64,000 nt of DNA, taken from contig NZ_CP063374.1 in assembly GCF_015160875.1 (NCBI RefSeq), positions 6,389,501 to 6,453,500 of the forward strand, given 5' to 3'. Shown piece by piece: positions 33,095-42,205 of the stretch. The notes under the pieces are model-generated. The model worked only from the letters and a program-made list of their open reading frames with translations. It was not told where the DNA came from and made no database searches. Within the stretch, counting starts at the first letter, position 1; each line of letters opens with the position of its first letter. The translations under genes were made by a program, and so were the position numbers. Source of the DNA: Streptomyces chromofuscus (GTDB lineage: Bacteria; Actinomycetota; Actinomycetes; Streptomycetales; Streptomycetaceae).

Positions 33095-33577
33095 TCAGCC
33101 CCAGATCACGGCGCCCAGCCACGCGCCCATGATCAGCAGGCAGGTGAACAGCTCCGCGAGCACGCTGGAGCCGCCCGAGCGCATCGCCGTGCGCAGGGCG
33201 GCCAGGGCCTCGGCGTGGCGGCCGAGCCGGAGCCGTTCGCAGAGGTAGATGCCGGCCATGAAGCCGGGGATCGCCCCGAGGACGGGGACGACGCAGAAGC
33301 CCGCCAGCGCACCCAGGCCGGCGTACACCGCCATACGGGGCGTGGCGCCGCTCTCCCGGACCCGGCGGGGCGGCAGGGCCCAGCGCACCACCTGCGCCAG
33401 GAGCAGCGCGACGGTGGCGCCGACCAGCACGGCCCACGCGACCGGCCGTGCGTCCTGCAGCGCCCACCACATCACCGCGGCCCACACCAGCCACGACCCC
33501 GGCACCCCGGGCACCAGCACTCCGCACAGGCCGGCCAGCATGAGCAGGCCGGTCAGCAGGAGCTGCCACACTCCCAT
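33095..33577 (-). CDS. DUF456-family membrane protein
   Basis: The 160-aa protein has about four membrane segments (LLLTGLLMLAGLCGVLVPGV, WLVWAAVMWWALQD, AWAVLVGATVALLLAQVV, AGLGALAGFCVVPVLGAIPG, ending LLIMGAWLGAVIWG). The glycine-rich LVPGVPGSWLVW and VVPVLGAIPGFMAGIYLCER blocks are the DUF456 hallmarks. Function is unknown. It converges with ogt across ~150 bp. An upstream frame extension exists but the ATG at 33575-33577 gives the usual N-terminus MGVWQLLLTG. Confidence 0.85.
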   Translation of the reverse strand: MGVWQLLLTGLLMLAGLCGVLVPGVPGSWLVWAAVMWWALQDARPVAWAVLVGATVALLLAQVVRWALPPRRVRESGATPRMAVYAGLGALAGFCVVPVLGAIPGFMAGIYLCERLRLGRHAEALAALRTAMRSGGSSVLAELFTCLLIMGAWLGAVIWG

Positions 33578-33684
33578 CTGCCCAGCGTGCCGGAGCCCGC
33601 GGTGACGCGCAGGTCGCCGGGGCGGGGACGACACGCGGCAGCGGGCTCCCCGAGCCGTGCCCCGGGCGCCCGCCGCCCGGGCCG

Positions 33685-34658
33685 TCAGCGTTCCCGGGCC
33701 ACCCAGCCCCGCTCGTACGCGTGCCACCCCAGCTGCATCCGGGTCGTCACCCCCGACGGCTCCATCAGCCGCCGCTGCACGGTCCTCAGGCCCAGATCCA
33801 GCTGTTCGGCGACGCTCGCGTCGGTCAGCCCCGCCGACAGCAGGGAGAGGAACTCCAGATCGGTGCCGTCGGGACCTGCCGGGCCGTGTCCGGTGACGCC
33901 GGTGTCACCGAGCCGCAGCGGCAGCCCCTGCCGCCACACCGACTCGAACAGGCCCGCCAGCAGTTCCAGCAGCCCGCTGGCGTGCACCACCAGGGCGGCC
34001 CGGTTCCGCGGTCGGCGAGGTGAGCGGCACCATGGCGAGCAGGCGGTCGGCGACGACCAGCTTCGTCGGCACCTCGTCCACCACCCCACCTCCTCGCCCC
34101 GGCCGAGCGCCGCACCCAGCTCGGTCGTGCCCTCCGGCTGGTCCAGCACCGCCCGCTCGACCACGACCCGGTACCGCACGCCCCGCGCGGCCGCCCGCTC
34201 CTCCGCATGGTTCTCCTCGCCGGTCACGGCGAGCGGCGTGCCGGTGACCAGCGCGCAGACCTCCTCGCCGGCCCCGAGCTGCAACCGGAAGAACGCCGGG
34301 TGACCGCCGCCGCGCCGATCACCACCTCGACCAGCTCGTGCACGGCCGGTTCGACCGCCGCCGCCCGGTACTCCTGCGCGAGCAGCGCGGCCGTGAGCTC
34401 CGCCTGCTCCAGTTCGTGCCGCCGCTGGGTGAGCAGCGCGCCGAGGGCCACACCGGGCGGCGCGGCCACCCAGCGGCCCGGCCGGGCGGACGACTGGGCG
34501 GCGAGGCCGTGCCGTTCCAGGCGGCGCAGCGCGCGCTGGGTGTCGTGCTCGCCGAGAGCCGGCCGCCGGGCCAGATCGGGCACGTCGGCGGCGCCCACCG
34601 CCACCAACGCGCGGTACGCCGACGCGTGCGTCCCGTCCAGACCTGTCGCCGCCGGCAT
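33685..34658 (-). pseudogene. HTH (LuxR-tail) regulator broken by three frameshifts
   Basis: Pieces of one TrmB/LuxR-like regulator are spread over different frames. The N-terminal part from ATG 34658 (MPAATGLDGTHASAYRALVA to ELVEVVIGAAAV) changes frame near 34305 to FFRLQLGAGEEVCALVTGTP. It changes again near 34090, where DEVPTKLVVADRLLAMVPLT is in another frame, and returns near 34005 to ALVVHASGLLELLAGLF. The end has FLSLLSAGLTDASVAEQLDL, GLRTVQRRLMEPSGVTTRM and GWVARER-stop at 33685. The HTH also seems to lack ~3 residues. All breaks fall in G/C runs, so decay or sequence errors are both possible. Confidence 0.8.
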
Positions 34659-34985
34659 CGACCGTCGGCCTCCCCGGAACACGGACTCCGCGGACCGCCC
34701 GTGGCGGAAACCGGCCACGGCGCAAAACCGCCTCCGCAGATCATCGCCGTACCGCCGTAACACTGCCAAGGTGGGGCCACCGGCACCGACGGGGGCCGGG
34801 TCCTTCGACGTCGCCGGGGGGTTCTCCCGTGGGGGTGGAGCCGCCCGGCGGCCTCTCACGCACCCCGGGCGACCTCCCCGCACGGCCACGACGGCTCACC
34901 GGCACGCCGTTCGAACACGGGCGGCCGCGCCGCATTTTCCCGACGCCCCGTTTTCATCCGGCCCGTGCGGTGGACAATTGGGGGC
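34659..34985. other. Gap upstream of the PP2C-like gene; no gene seen
   Basis: The 327-bp gap separates the divergent broken regulator and the phosphatase gene. A TGGACAATTGGGGGC stretch directly before ATG 34986 is AT-richer and may hold the -10 region. Nothing else is recognised. Confidence 0.5.
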
Positions 34986-36365
34986 ATGAGCCAGCAGGGG
35001 GGAAGGCCCACCGGTCACTCCGACGACTGGTGGGGGCAGTTGTACGACGACACCACCGAGGACACGGGCCCCACGCGCACGCCCGACTCACTCGACGACC
35101 GCTTCGCCTCGGCATCGGACGCGGTGACCGGACCACCGGCCGCTCCCGGTCTCTTACCGGAGCCGCGCGGCGGCGCCCGGCCGCCGCGTGACGCCGCCGC
35201 GCCTACGGGCCCCCCGCCCCGCGCCGGAAGCCCCGTCCCCGGGCCGCGCGACGCCGGGCAGGTCCCCTCCGTACCCGCCCCGCCCCCTCCCAAGGGCCCC
35301 ACCACCTCGGGGACCGGCACCCCCGCCCCCATCTTCGCGGAGCCGCCCCCGCCACCCCCGCCGCCCACCGCACCACCGCGCTTCACCCCGGTCACCCCCC
35401 ACCCCCTCCACCATGTGGGCTCCGGCCCACCCACCTACGACCCCGAACCCACCGCCCTGCCGCCCGCCGATCCCGACGACCTCGGCAACGTGGTCGCCGA
35501 CACCGTGCTGGACGGCGCCCACTACGGGGCCTGCACCCTGCGCGCGGCCTCCGTGCGCGGGGACTCCGCGCGCTACCGGGGCGAACCCCGCCGCGACGCG
35601 CTGCTCACCGCGCGCTTCGGCGCCGGCGACGACGCGCTGGTACTGGTCGCGATGGCCACCGGAGCGCGCGCCACCGCCGGGGCGCACCGGGCCGCCACCG
35701 AGGTGTGCCGGTGGATCGGCCGTGCGGTCGGGCTCAGTCATGCGCGGCTCGCCGAGGACATACGGGCCGGCCGGCGCGGCGACCTGAAGTCCGGCCTGCA
35801 CCGCCTGACCGACCGCAGCCTCGGTCGGCTCCGCGCCGGCGCCGCCGAACAGGGCCTGCGCCCCGAGGCGTACGCCGCCACCCTGCGCTGCCTGCTGCTG
35901 CCCGCCGACCCCGGATGCCGTACCCGGGTCTTCTTCGGCGTCGGGGCCGGCGGGTTGTTCCGGCTGCGCGACGGCGCGTGGCAGGACATCGAACCGCAGG
36001 TCGGCCAGGTCACCGGCGAACCCGTCCTCGGGTTCGGTTCGCCACCCCCCGAGACCCCCGGCGGGGACCGGCTCACCATGGACCTCGGCATCCCGACCCC
36101 GCCGAGCCCCTATGAGCCGGCCCCCGAGCCGCCCCGCGAGCCCTTCCGCTTCCGCGCCTCCGTCGCCCGGCCCGGTGACACGCTGCTGATGTGCACCGGC
36201 GGCCTGGCCGAACCGCTGCGCGGCGAACCGGAGTTGCCCGCCCATCTGCGGGAGCGGTGGTCGGCCCCGCAGCCGCCGGGCCTGGCCGCCTTCCTCGCCG
36301 ACACCCAGGTACGGGTGAAGGGGTACGCCGACGACCGTACGGTGGCGGCCGTGTGGGAGATGTGA
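34986..36365 (+). CDS. PP2C-like protein phosphatase with Pro-rich N-terminus
   Basis: The 459-aa protein begins MSQQGGRPTGHSDDWWGQLY, then has ~130 residues very rich in Pro, and a C-terminal catalytic-like region (about 170-459). The PP2C pattern appears in CTLRAASVRGDSARYRGEPR, RDALLTARFGAGDDALVLVA, CRTRVFFGVGAGGLFRLRDG, PGDTLLMCTGGLAEPL and KGYADDRTVAAVWEM, which supplies the terminal metal-binding Asp. The usual DGxGG motif is not clear, so activity is uncertain. It may dephosphorylate Ser/Thr kinases' targets. No signal peptide or membrane segment was seen. Confidence 0.75.
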   Translation: MSQQGGRPTGHSDDWWGQLYDDTTEDTGPTRTPDSLDDRFASASDAVTGPPAAPGLLPEPRGGARPPRDAAAPTGPPPRAGSPVPGPRDAGQVPSVPAPPPPKGPTTSGTGTPAPIFAEPPPPPPPPTAPPRFTPVTPHPLHHVGSGPPTYDPEPTALPPADPDDLGNVVADTVLDGAHYGACTLRAASVRGDSARYRGEPRRDALLTARFGAGDDALVLVAMATGARATAGAHRAATEVCRWIGRAVGLSHARLAEDIRAGRRGDLKSGLHRLTDRSLGRLRAGAAEQGLRPEAYAATLRCLLLPADPGCRTRVFFGVGAGGLFRLRDGAWQDIEPQVGQVTGEPVLGFGSPPPETPGGDRLTMDLGIPTPPSPYEPAPEPPREPFRFRASVARPGDTLLMCTGGLAEPLRGEPELPAHLRERWSAPQPPGLAAFLADTQVRVKGYADDRTVAAVWEM

Positions 36366-36419
36366 GCGTGGACGCCGGGCACGGCGACGTCGCGGCGGCC
36401 GTGCCCGACGCCTGATCGA

Positions 36420-36530
36420 GGGCGCGGCGCGTGAGGAGCGGCGCGTGCGGACTGGCGTGTGAGGAGCGGCGCGTTCGGACCGGCCTGTGAGAAGCGGCGC
36501 GTGCGGAGCGGCGCGTGAGTGCGTTCGGGT
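36420..36530. repeat. Degenerate ~30-bp tandem repeats
   Basis: The motif GTGAGGAGCGGCGCGT(G/T)CGGAC is repeated about four times with changes. The rest of the 375-bp gap (36366-36740) before the IS4 element is low-complexity GC-rich sequence without a gene. It is the junction between core-like DNA and the insertion-sequence island. Confidence 0.75.
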
Positions 36531-36740
36531 CGGGCAGCACGCGCCCTGTGCGCCCCAGCCGAGCCCCGTAACGTGCCGTACGGATTCGGCCAGTCTCGGC
36601 GGCGGCACCACGGTGGGGCTACGGCGGCTGTCCAGAACCGGCGGTCACACGCGCTGCGCGACTACGGTCGGATCCGCAGTCACCGCTCGGCAGTTGGGGC
36701 GATCCGCGGCGGTCGGGGCCGTGCGGGACGAGCGGGTGCG

Positions 36741-38185
36741 GGCCCAATGCCAGTGACTTTGTGGTTTGCGTCTCGTTGGCTGTGGTGTGGCGAGGGTGGG
36801 GCAGGTCAAGTCGCCTGCGGGTGAGCGGTTGTCGGACCGGATCGCGATCGGGGTGCTGACCCGGGCGTTTCCGCCGGGTCTTGTGGACGAGGTGATCGCG
36901 GAGACAGGTCGGGGCGAGCAGCGCAGTCGTCTGTTGCCGGCTCGGGTGGTCGTGTACTTCGTCCTCGCGATGTGCTTGTTCTTCGGGCAGGGCTACGAGG
37001 AGGTTGCCCGGCTGTTGGGCGAGGGGCTCGGAGAGGGGCGGCGGTCGTGGCGGGTGCCGACGACCGCCGCGATCGGCCGGGCCCGCCGGCGGCTGGGGTC
37101 CGAACCGCTGAAGGTGCTGTTCGCCAGGGTGTGCCATCCGGTGGCCGTGCCCGATACGGCGGGCGCCTGGTGCCGACGGTGGCGTGTAGTGGCGATGGAC
37201 GGCACCTGCCTGGACCTGGCGGACACCGATGCCAACACCGAGTTCTTCGGGCGGTATGCATCAGGTCGTGGGGTGAGTGCGTTTCCGCAGGCCAGGCTGG
37301 TGGGACTGGCCGAGTGTGGCACTCACGCGGTGTTCGGCGCGGCCGTCGGCCCGCTGTCGGCCAGTGAGCAGTCACTGTCCCGGCAGCTGTTCACCCATCT
37401 GCGGAGGGGGATGCTGCTGCTGGCCGACCGGGGCTTCTACGGGTTCGAGTTGTGGCAGGCCGCCCGGGAAAGCGGCGCGGACCTGCTGTGGCGGGTGCGC
37501 AAGAGCGCCGCCCTGCCGGTGCTGCAGGTCCTGGACGACGGCTCCTACCTCAGCTCGGTCCACGCCGAACGGGACCGGAAGAGCCGCCGCAACCCCGTGA
37601 CCGTGCGGGTCGTCGAATACACCCTGGCCCGCACCGGCAACGCCACCGTCTACCGGCTGGTCACCACCATCCTCGACCCCGAACAGGCACCGGCCCACGA
37701 GCTGGCCGCACTCTACGCCCAGCGATGGGAGATCGAGACCACCCTGGACGAGATCAAGACCCACCAGCGCGGCTCCGGCCTCGTCCTGCGCTCGAAGTAC
37801 CCCTGGGGCGTGGAGCAGGAGATCTACGGGCTCCTCCTGGTCCACCACGCCATCCGGCAACTGATGCACCAGGCCGCCCTCAGCAAGGGCCTGGACCCCG
37901 ACCGCTTGTCCTTCACCCGAAGCCTGCGAGTCGTACGCCGCCAGGTCCCCGCCCAGGCGGCGTTTTCCCCCCGGCACACTCGCCCGCGCACTGACCCGCA
38001 CCCTGGCTGAGATCAGCGAACGCCTCCTACCCGAACGGCGTCGGCAATCCTGCCCCCGAGTCATCAAACGCAAGATGTCCAACTGGCCCCTGAAACGAGC
38101 CGAACACCGCGGCTGGCCGCCGCCCGATCCAGCCGTCATCACGATCACCGGACCGGGCACGACCTAAAGTCACCGGCATTGGGCC
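36741..38185 (+). mobile_element. IS4-family insertion sequence
   Basis: Terminal inverted repeats bound the element: GGCCCAATGCCAGTGACTTT at 36741-36760 and its complement (one mismatch) at 38166-38185. It encodes one transposase with a frameshift. No target-site duplication is visible, which suggests later rearrangement at one end. The right end abuts the middle of a Tn554-type recombinase gene. Confidence 0.85.
36787..38167 (+). pseudogene. IS4-family transposase, frameshifted near the C-terminus
   Basis: The N-terminal IS4 domain (RLSDRIAIGVLTRAFPPGLV), the DDE core (VVAMDGTCLDLADTDANTEF with the first Asp, GMLLLADRGFYGFELW with the second, and the YREK-type QRWEIETTLDEIKTHQRG) are intact. 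In the TTTTCCCCCC run at ~37963 one extra base moves the reading from AQAAF to SPRHTRPR. The correct continuation (PPGTLARALTRTLAEISERL to TITGPGTT, stop 38165-38167) is in the +1 frame. The last ~70 residues lie past the catalytic Glu, so activity cannot be ruled out. The GTG at 36787 is the likely start. Confidence 0.85.
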
Positions 38186-38482
38186 AAGACCCGCTACGGC
38201 ATCGCCACCCAGACCCTGCCCAACGGCTACTGCGGGCTGCCCGTTCAGAAGTCCTGTCCGCATGCAAATGCCTGCTTGACCTGCCGGGTCTTCCTCACGG
38301 GGCCCGAGTTCCTGCCCTAACTGCGCGAACAGCACGCTTGCACCCTGACGCTGATCGACAATGCGAAGAGCTGCGGTCATGCCCGCGTCGCCGAGATGAA
38401 CCAGCAGGCCGCCGACAACCTTGACCGCATGATCGGCGAACTCGCAGACGGCTATGGCCAGGAGGCCGCGGACGCCGGCTGA
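38186..38482 (+). pseudogene. Tn554-type tyrosine recombinase, 3' remnant
   Basis: Immediately after the IS4 end, an open frame reads KTRYGIATQTLPNGYCGLPV and then QKSCPHANACLTCRVFLTGP. This is the Cys-rich C-terminal tail of Tn554 TnpB-like integrases. It has a TAA at 38318-38320 (family Glu), then continues TLTLIDNAKSCGHARVAEMN to a TGA at 38480-38482. The catalytic tyrosine domain is gone, probably removed by the IS4 insertion. The DUF6262 gene overlaps its end, as in Tn554-like operons. Confidence 0.8.
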
Positions 38483-38900
38483 CAACTCTCGCCTGATCGT
38501 CGCCCCGGCGCGCCGCCGGTCCACGGCGACCCGCCGACGGGCGGTCTCCGCCCTGCGGCGGATGGACGCCATCGGCACCACGATCACGTTCGAGACGGTC
38601 GCCCGCGAAGCGGGCGTCTCCCGGTCCTGGCTCTATAACCAGCCGGAACTGAGAGTCGAGATCGAACGCCTCCGGGCCCGGCATCGAGTCCCCACGACAA
38701 GGCCCGTTCCCGACCGGCAACGGGCCTCCGACGCTCCCCTGCTGAGGCGCCTGGAGACGGTCACCAAGCGCAACCAGCAACTGGAAACCGAAAACAGGGA
38801 GTTGCGCGAGGCACTATGGTGCGGCGGGGAGCAAGCGAGAGTCATGGCGCTGTCATTCAACTCCAAGGCTCGCTCTCCCTATGAGCTGGGTCGCTGCTGA
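38454..38900 (+). CDS. DUF6262-family protein (Tn554 TnpC-like)
   Basis: The 148-aa protein starts MARRPRTPADNSRLIVAPAR, continues with ITFETVAREAGVSRSWLYNQ, an HTH typical of DUF6262/TnpC-like helpers of Tn554-type recombinases, and then a coiled coil (RLETVTKRNQQLETENRELR). The ATG overlaps the recombinase remnant's stop, as in the normal operon. It looks intact but its partners are gone. The C-terminus after EALWCGGEQ may be truncated or altered. Confidence 0.75.
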   Translation: MARRPRTPADNSRLIVAPARRRSTATRRRAVSALRRMDAIGTTITFETVAREAGVSRSWLYNQPELRVEIERLRARHRVPTTRPVPDRQRASDAPLLRRLETVTKRNQQLETENRELREALWCGGEQARVMALSFNSKARSPYELGRC

Positions 38901-39444
38901 CCTATAGTCGGGGTGATCAGCCGTGCGGCGGCGGATCGAGGCGGGACGGCGCGTGGCTCTCGTTGCGCTCCCGAAATTTCGTAAACTTCTCCCGCGGACG
39001 GATTCGCTTTCCTCAAAAAAGGGTCGGACCCGTTAAGGGATATAGCACCTTCGACAAGTGGTATTTCGATCTCTCCGACTAAAGATGATGACTGGCCATC
39101 ACCAATGTTCGCCACGGCTTGCGTCTGGACGCCGGAGCCGTGTTGATGCCGGTGAGGAGTGGGGCCCGTGAGCAATGAGGACGAGTCGAGCAACGGAACC
39201 CAGTGATACACGGACCGCCGGCGGCTTGCCGAGCGAGGGGTCCGAACTCCTGTTTCCGAGGCCGCAAAATGCCTCTCGCGGCCAGGCGCCGCTGACATCG
39301 ATGTTCCCGTTCTCCGGAAGGCGTGAGGGATGTGGAACAGGAGCGTTCGCCGACCATGGAAGCCGGGCGTGAATATCCGAGATCGGACGCCCCGAACTTT
39401 CCGAAAGATTTGTCCGTCCCCTGACTGCTACGGATACTGGGCGA
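38901..39444. other. Gap before the LuxR-type regulator; promoter only
   Basis: This 544-bp stretch is less GC-rich than its surroundings and shows no gene on either strand. Its right end holds the promoter described next. It may be the left part of lost Tn554-like or IS DNA. Confidence 0.45.
39410..39438 (+). promoter_or_regulatory. Promoter with TTGTCC-17 bp-GATACT
   Basis: A -35-like TTGTCC (39410-39415) and -10-like GATACT (39433-39438) have ideal spacing and end 6 nt before ATG 39445. The transcript therefore starts at or next to the start codon (leaderless). Confidence 0.55.
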
Positions 39445-40467
39445 ATGAACGAATCAAAAGATCCGTCGGTTCCTCCCTACTTCGGGGAAGATGACATCCT
39501 CGTGTACGGATGGATCCTCGACGGGGGCGGCAGTCGCGCTGACCGGGCAGCCTCCGAACTCGGCCTAACCCCGGAACGGGCCGCTGCGGCACTGGAGCGC
39601 CTGTGGAGCCTCAACCTGATCAGGACGGTCAGCCCCAGGCCCGGCGAGATCACGGCCGTGGATCCCGATGCCGTGGCCGACGCGCTGACCGCGCCGCTGC
39701 GCGACTCGATTCGCCGCCAGGAGGAGCAACTCGAGCGGATCCGCAGCGGCATTGGACTGCTACGTGACCGCTTCCTGAACCGCAGGCCCGGCGGCGACGA
39801 CAGCGCCGTCGACGTCATCCCCACGCTGGAGGAGGTGCGAGCAGCGCTGAACCGGGCGTCGGCCGAGTGCCGCGAGGAAGTGGTCAGTAGCCAGCCCGGC
39901 GGCAACGGGCGGATCCCGGAGGCGATGGAGGAAGCTCTGGGCCGCGACCACGCGCTCCTCTCGCGGAACGTGCGGATGAGAACCCTTTACCACCACACCG
40001 CCCGGTTTAACGGCCCCAGCCAAGCCTACGTCGCCGCGGCGACCGCTCTCGGCGCGGAATACCGCACCTCGCACGAACTGTTCGGCCGCTTGATCATCTA
40101 CGATCGCAGCCTCGCCTTCCTGCCTGACAGGAACGGGAGCTGGGGTGCGGTCGCGGTCCGGGAACCCACTGTCGTGCAATACCTCTACGACATATTCGAG
40201 CAGTACTGGACGCGGGCCACACCCTTTTCCGACGCGGCGCAGCACGGCCTGGAACAGGTGGCGAAGGAAATTCACAGTACGATCGTGCTCCTGCTCGCCG
40301 CCGGCCTGAAGGACGAGGCGATCGCCCGGCGCCTTGGGATGTCGCTTCGTACGGCCCGCCGGCATATCGCCGACATCATGGGTGACTTGGGCGCCGAGAG
40401 CCGCTTCCAAGCCGGGGTCCTTGTGGCGCAATCTGGGTTGGTGAACCGTTCTCAACCTGGGGTGTGA
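39445..40467 (+). CDS. TrmB-like/LuxR-type helix-turn-helix regulator
   Basis: The 340-aa protein has an N-terminal winged-helix region similar to TrmB regulators (DRAASELGLTPERAAAALER), a coiled stretch, a PLD-like central domain (RMRTLYHHTARFNGPSQAYV, LIIYDRSLAFLP) and a C-terminal LuxR HTH (LLLLAAGLKDEAIARRLGMS, LRTARRHIADIMGDLGAESR). Such regulators commonly sit in Streptomyces natural-product clusters. No biosynthetic gene is adjacent, and IS remnants flank it. It may control the lanthipeptide genes 12 kb away, but nothing in the sequence proves this. Confidence 0.82.
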   Translation: MNESKDPSVPPYFGEDDILVYGWILDGGGSRADRAASELGLTPERAAAALERLWSLNLIRTVSPRPGEITAVDPDAVADALTAPLRDSIRRQEEQLERIRSGIGLLRDRFLNRRPGGDDSAVDVIPTLEEVRAALNRASAECREEVVSSQPGGNGRIPEAMEEALGRDHALLSRNVRMRTLYHHTARFNGPSQAYVAAATALGAEYRTSHELFGRLIIYDRSLAFLPDRNGSWGAVAVREPTVVQYLYDIFEQYWTRATPFSDAAQHGLEQVAKEIHSTIVLLLAAGLKDEAIARRLGMSLRTARRHIADIMGDLGAESRFQAGVLVAQSGLVNRSQPGV

Positions 40468-40608
40468 GGCTGATTTCGAAGGGCTGATAGGAGTTCGTGA
40501 CGTGGCAAGGCTCCTGCATTTTCGGTCGGCGATCTCACTCTCTTCGACGTAGGAGCACTCCCCTGAACGCGAAGCGCAACTGCGCCGACGATCCAGCTGT
40601 CGGCAGTG

Positions 40609-41290
40609 ATGGACCACAACGGCGTGGTCCTGGCCCAGCGGCAGGTCGCTCCAAGAGCATCGAGATCCTTTCCTTCGCGCCGGTGCCGGGAAGGGCTCGA
40701 ACTCGACGATACGGTGGTGACTCCGACGTCCTCGGCGGCCAGCACGACTACGGTCCTGTCCGTCCGGTCGCGGCACGCGCTGCGTGGCCATCGTGGAGAA
40801 GAACCTTTCGCGTACACCCAGGGCAGGAGCTGCCTTGGCGGACAGCCCGCTCAGGCAGCGCACTCACCACGCGCGCCAACGCGACGAAATCTGCCGGCTC
40901 AAGGCCGCGCTGCGTTCAGCCACCTCCGCTACCCAGGCGCCCGCCAGACGACCTAGTCGTTCAGCGGCGCAGTGACGGGAGCACTGGGGAGCTGACCATT
41001 GATCGCGTCTGCCTGATCACCAGCCTAAGCGTCTTCGACGCCAACTGGATCAGAGAACACAAAGGTATCGAAAAGCTGCTGCACCAGGTACGAGACCGCA
41101 CCTTCCGCAAGGACGACTCCAAGTTCTGCACCCTAAGCCTGCCCCGCAGCATGGCCTCCCTGCGCAACCTCGCCATCAGCCTCCTCGGCGCCAGGACGGT
41201 CAGAGCGACATCGCCACTGGCCTCCGCCACACCGCCCGCGAGTAGCGCCGGTCCATACGAGCCCTGGGTCTCACCTGGCGAATCCAGACC
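40609..41290 (+). pseudogene. ISAs1-family transposase, heavily frameshifted
   Basis: Scattered fragments in all three frames match ISAs1 order: MDHNGVVLAQRQV, EGLELDDTVVT, VAIVEKN, QRTHHARQRDEICRLKAALR, LTIDRVCLITSL, then GIEKLLHQVRDRTFRKDDSK and PRSMASLRNLAISLLGA. The final DGQSDIATGLRHTARE ends in TAG at 41243-41245. At least four frame changes are required, and the N-terminal third is unrecognisable. The element is long dead. Confidence 0.75.
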
Positions 41291-41613
41291 GATCTTGATC
41301 ACGCATTGCCCCAGACGGTACCGAGGAATCGTCACTTGCCGAACCCGACGGTGTGCTGCAGAGTCACATCGGTGGCAGGCACACGTGCTCACCCGACGAC
41401 ACCTGAGAACCAGGGTGCCGACGTCTTCCGTGCGGCAGGGCACCGCCACCGGAGCGCGACCTTCGGCGTCTCACGTTGAGGCAAGTCCTTCGATGCCCGG
41501 ACGATTCCGTGCGTACGACAGGTTTCCCGTGCCCCGCGAAGGCGTGGGGCACGTGGCAGTAGGACGTCCGCCAGCCTGTGTACGCCCACGCTGCCTCGAT
41601 GGACCGGCGTCCC

Positions 41614-41645
41614 GCGGGGGACGTCGACGGCACAACGTCCCCCGC
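41614..41645. terminator. Strong stem-loop before the cupin-like gene
   Basis: GCGGGGGACGT (41614-41624) and ACGTCCCCCGC (41635-41645) form an 11-bp perfect stem with a 10-nt loop, 28 bp before the next ATG. It could terminate transcription from the left or act in the 5' leader. The rest of 41291-41673 shows no gene. Confidence 0.5.
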
Positions 41646-41673
41646 AAGGTGGGGACCTCCTGAGGAGACGTGT

Positions 41674-42153
41674 ATGGACGCAGTCGCAGGTTTTCGGGCC
41701 GCTTTGGAGAGATTCCTTGGCGACATCGTGTTCTCCTTCGACACGCACGGTGGCCGCAGTGCGGCGGTGGTATGGCCCCGGGGTGAGTCGGCGGTCCTGC
41801 GGACTCTGGTGGCGGCCCACGACCGGGGCGAACCGTGTGCGTACAAGGCGGCACGCGATGTCGCATGCAGGCTGGGCGAGTTAGCGAGCCAGCCGGTCGT
41901 TGCCCGGTTCCGGACCGTCCCTGCCGCAGACGCGGACGAGGAGTCGACTATAGAGGTAGACACCTTTGTGGTGGTGCTGCGAGGAGCCGTGGAGGTGCGA
42001 CTGGTGCCGCTCGGATCCGCTTGGCCCGCCGAGGTGTCCCGCTTGCAGCACAGACTGCTCGCGGGCGAAGTCCTGTACATGCCGGCCCGCTTCGGCTGCG
42101 CCCTGTCCGCGCAGCACGCCGTCGCCCTCGTCCTGGAGTTGACGCTCGGCTGA
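41674..42153 (+). CDS. Hypothetical cupin-like protein with a TTA codon
   Basis: The 159-aa protein is not confidently assigned. Its C-terminal half looks like a cupin/JmjC-type barrel (DTFVVVLRGAVEVRLVPLGS, LLAGEVLYMPARFGCALSAQ), with few metal-binding His. TGAGGAGACGTGT precedes the ATG. Leu70 is encoded by TTA (41881-41883), which in Streptomyces makes translation depend on the bldA tRNA. It stands alone between dead IS elements, so it is probably accessory cargo. Confidence 0.6.
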   Translation: MDAVAGFRAALERFLGDIVFSFDTHGGRSAAVVWPRGESAVLRTLVAAHDRGEPCAYKAARDVACRLGELASQPVVARFRTVPAADADEESTIEVDTFVVVLRGAVEVRLVPLGSAWPAEVSRLQHRLLAGEVLYMPARFGCALSAQHAVALVLELTLG

Positions 42154-42205
42154 TGACCGAAATCCGGTGCGTTCCCAGCCGGGGGGGGTGCCTCTATGTC
42201 TTTCG

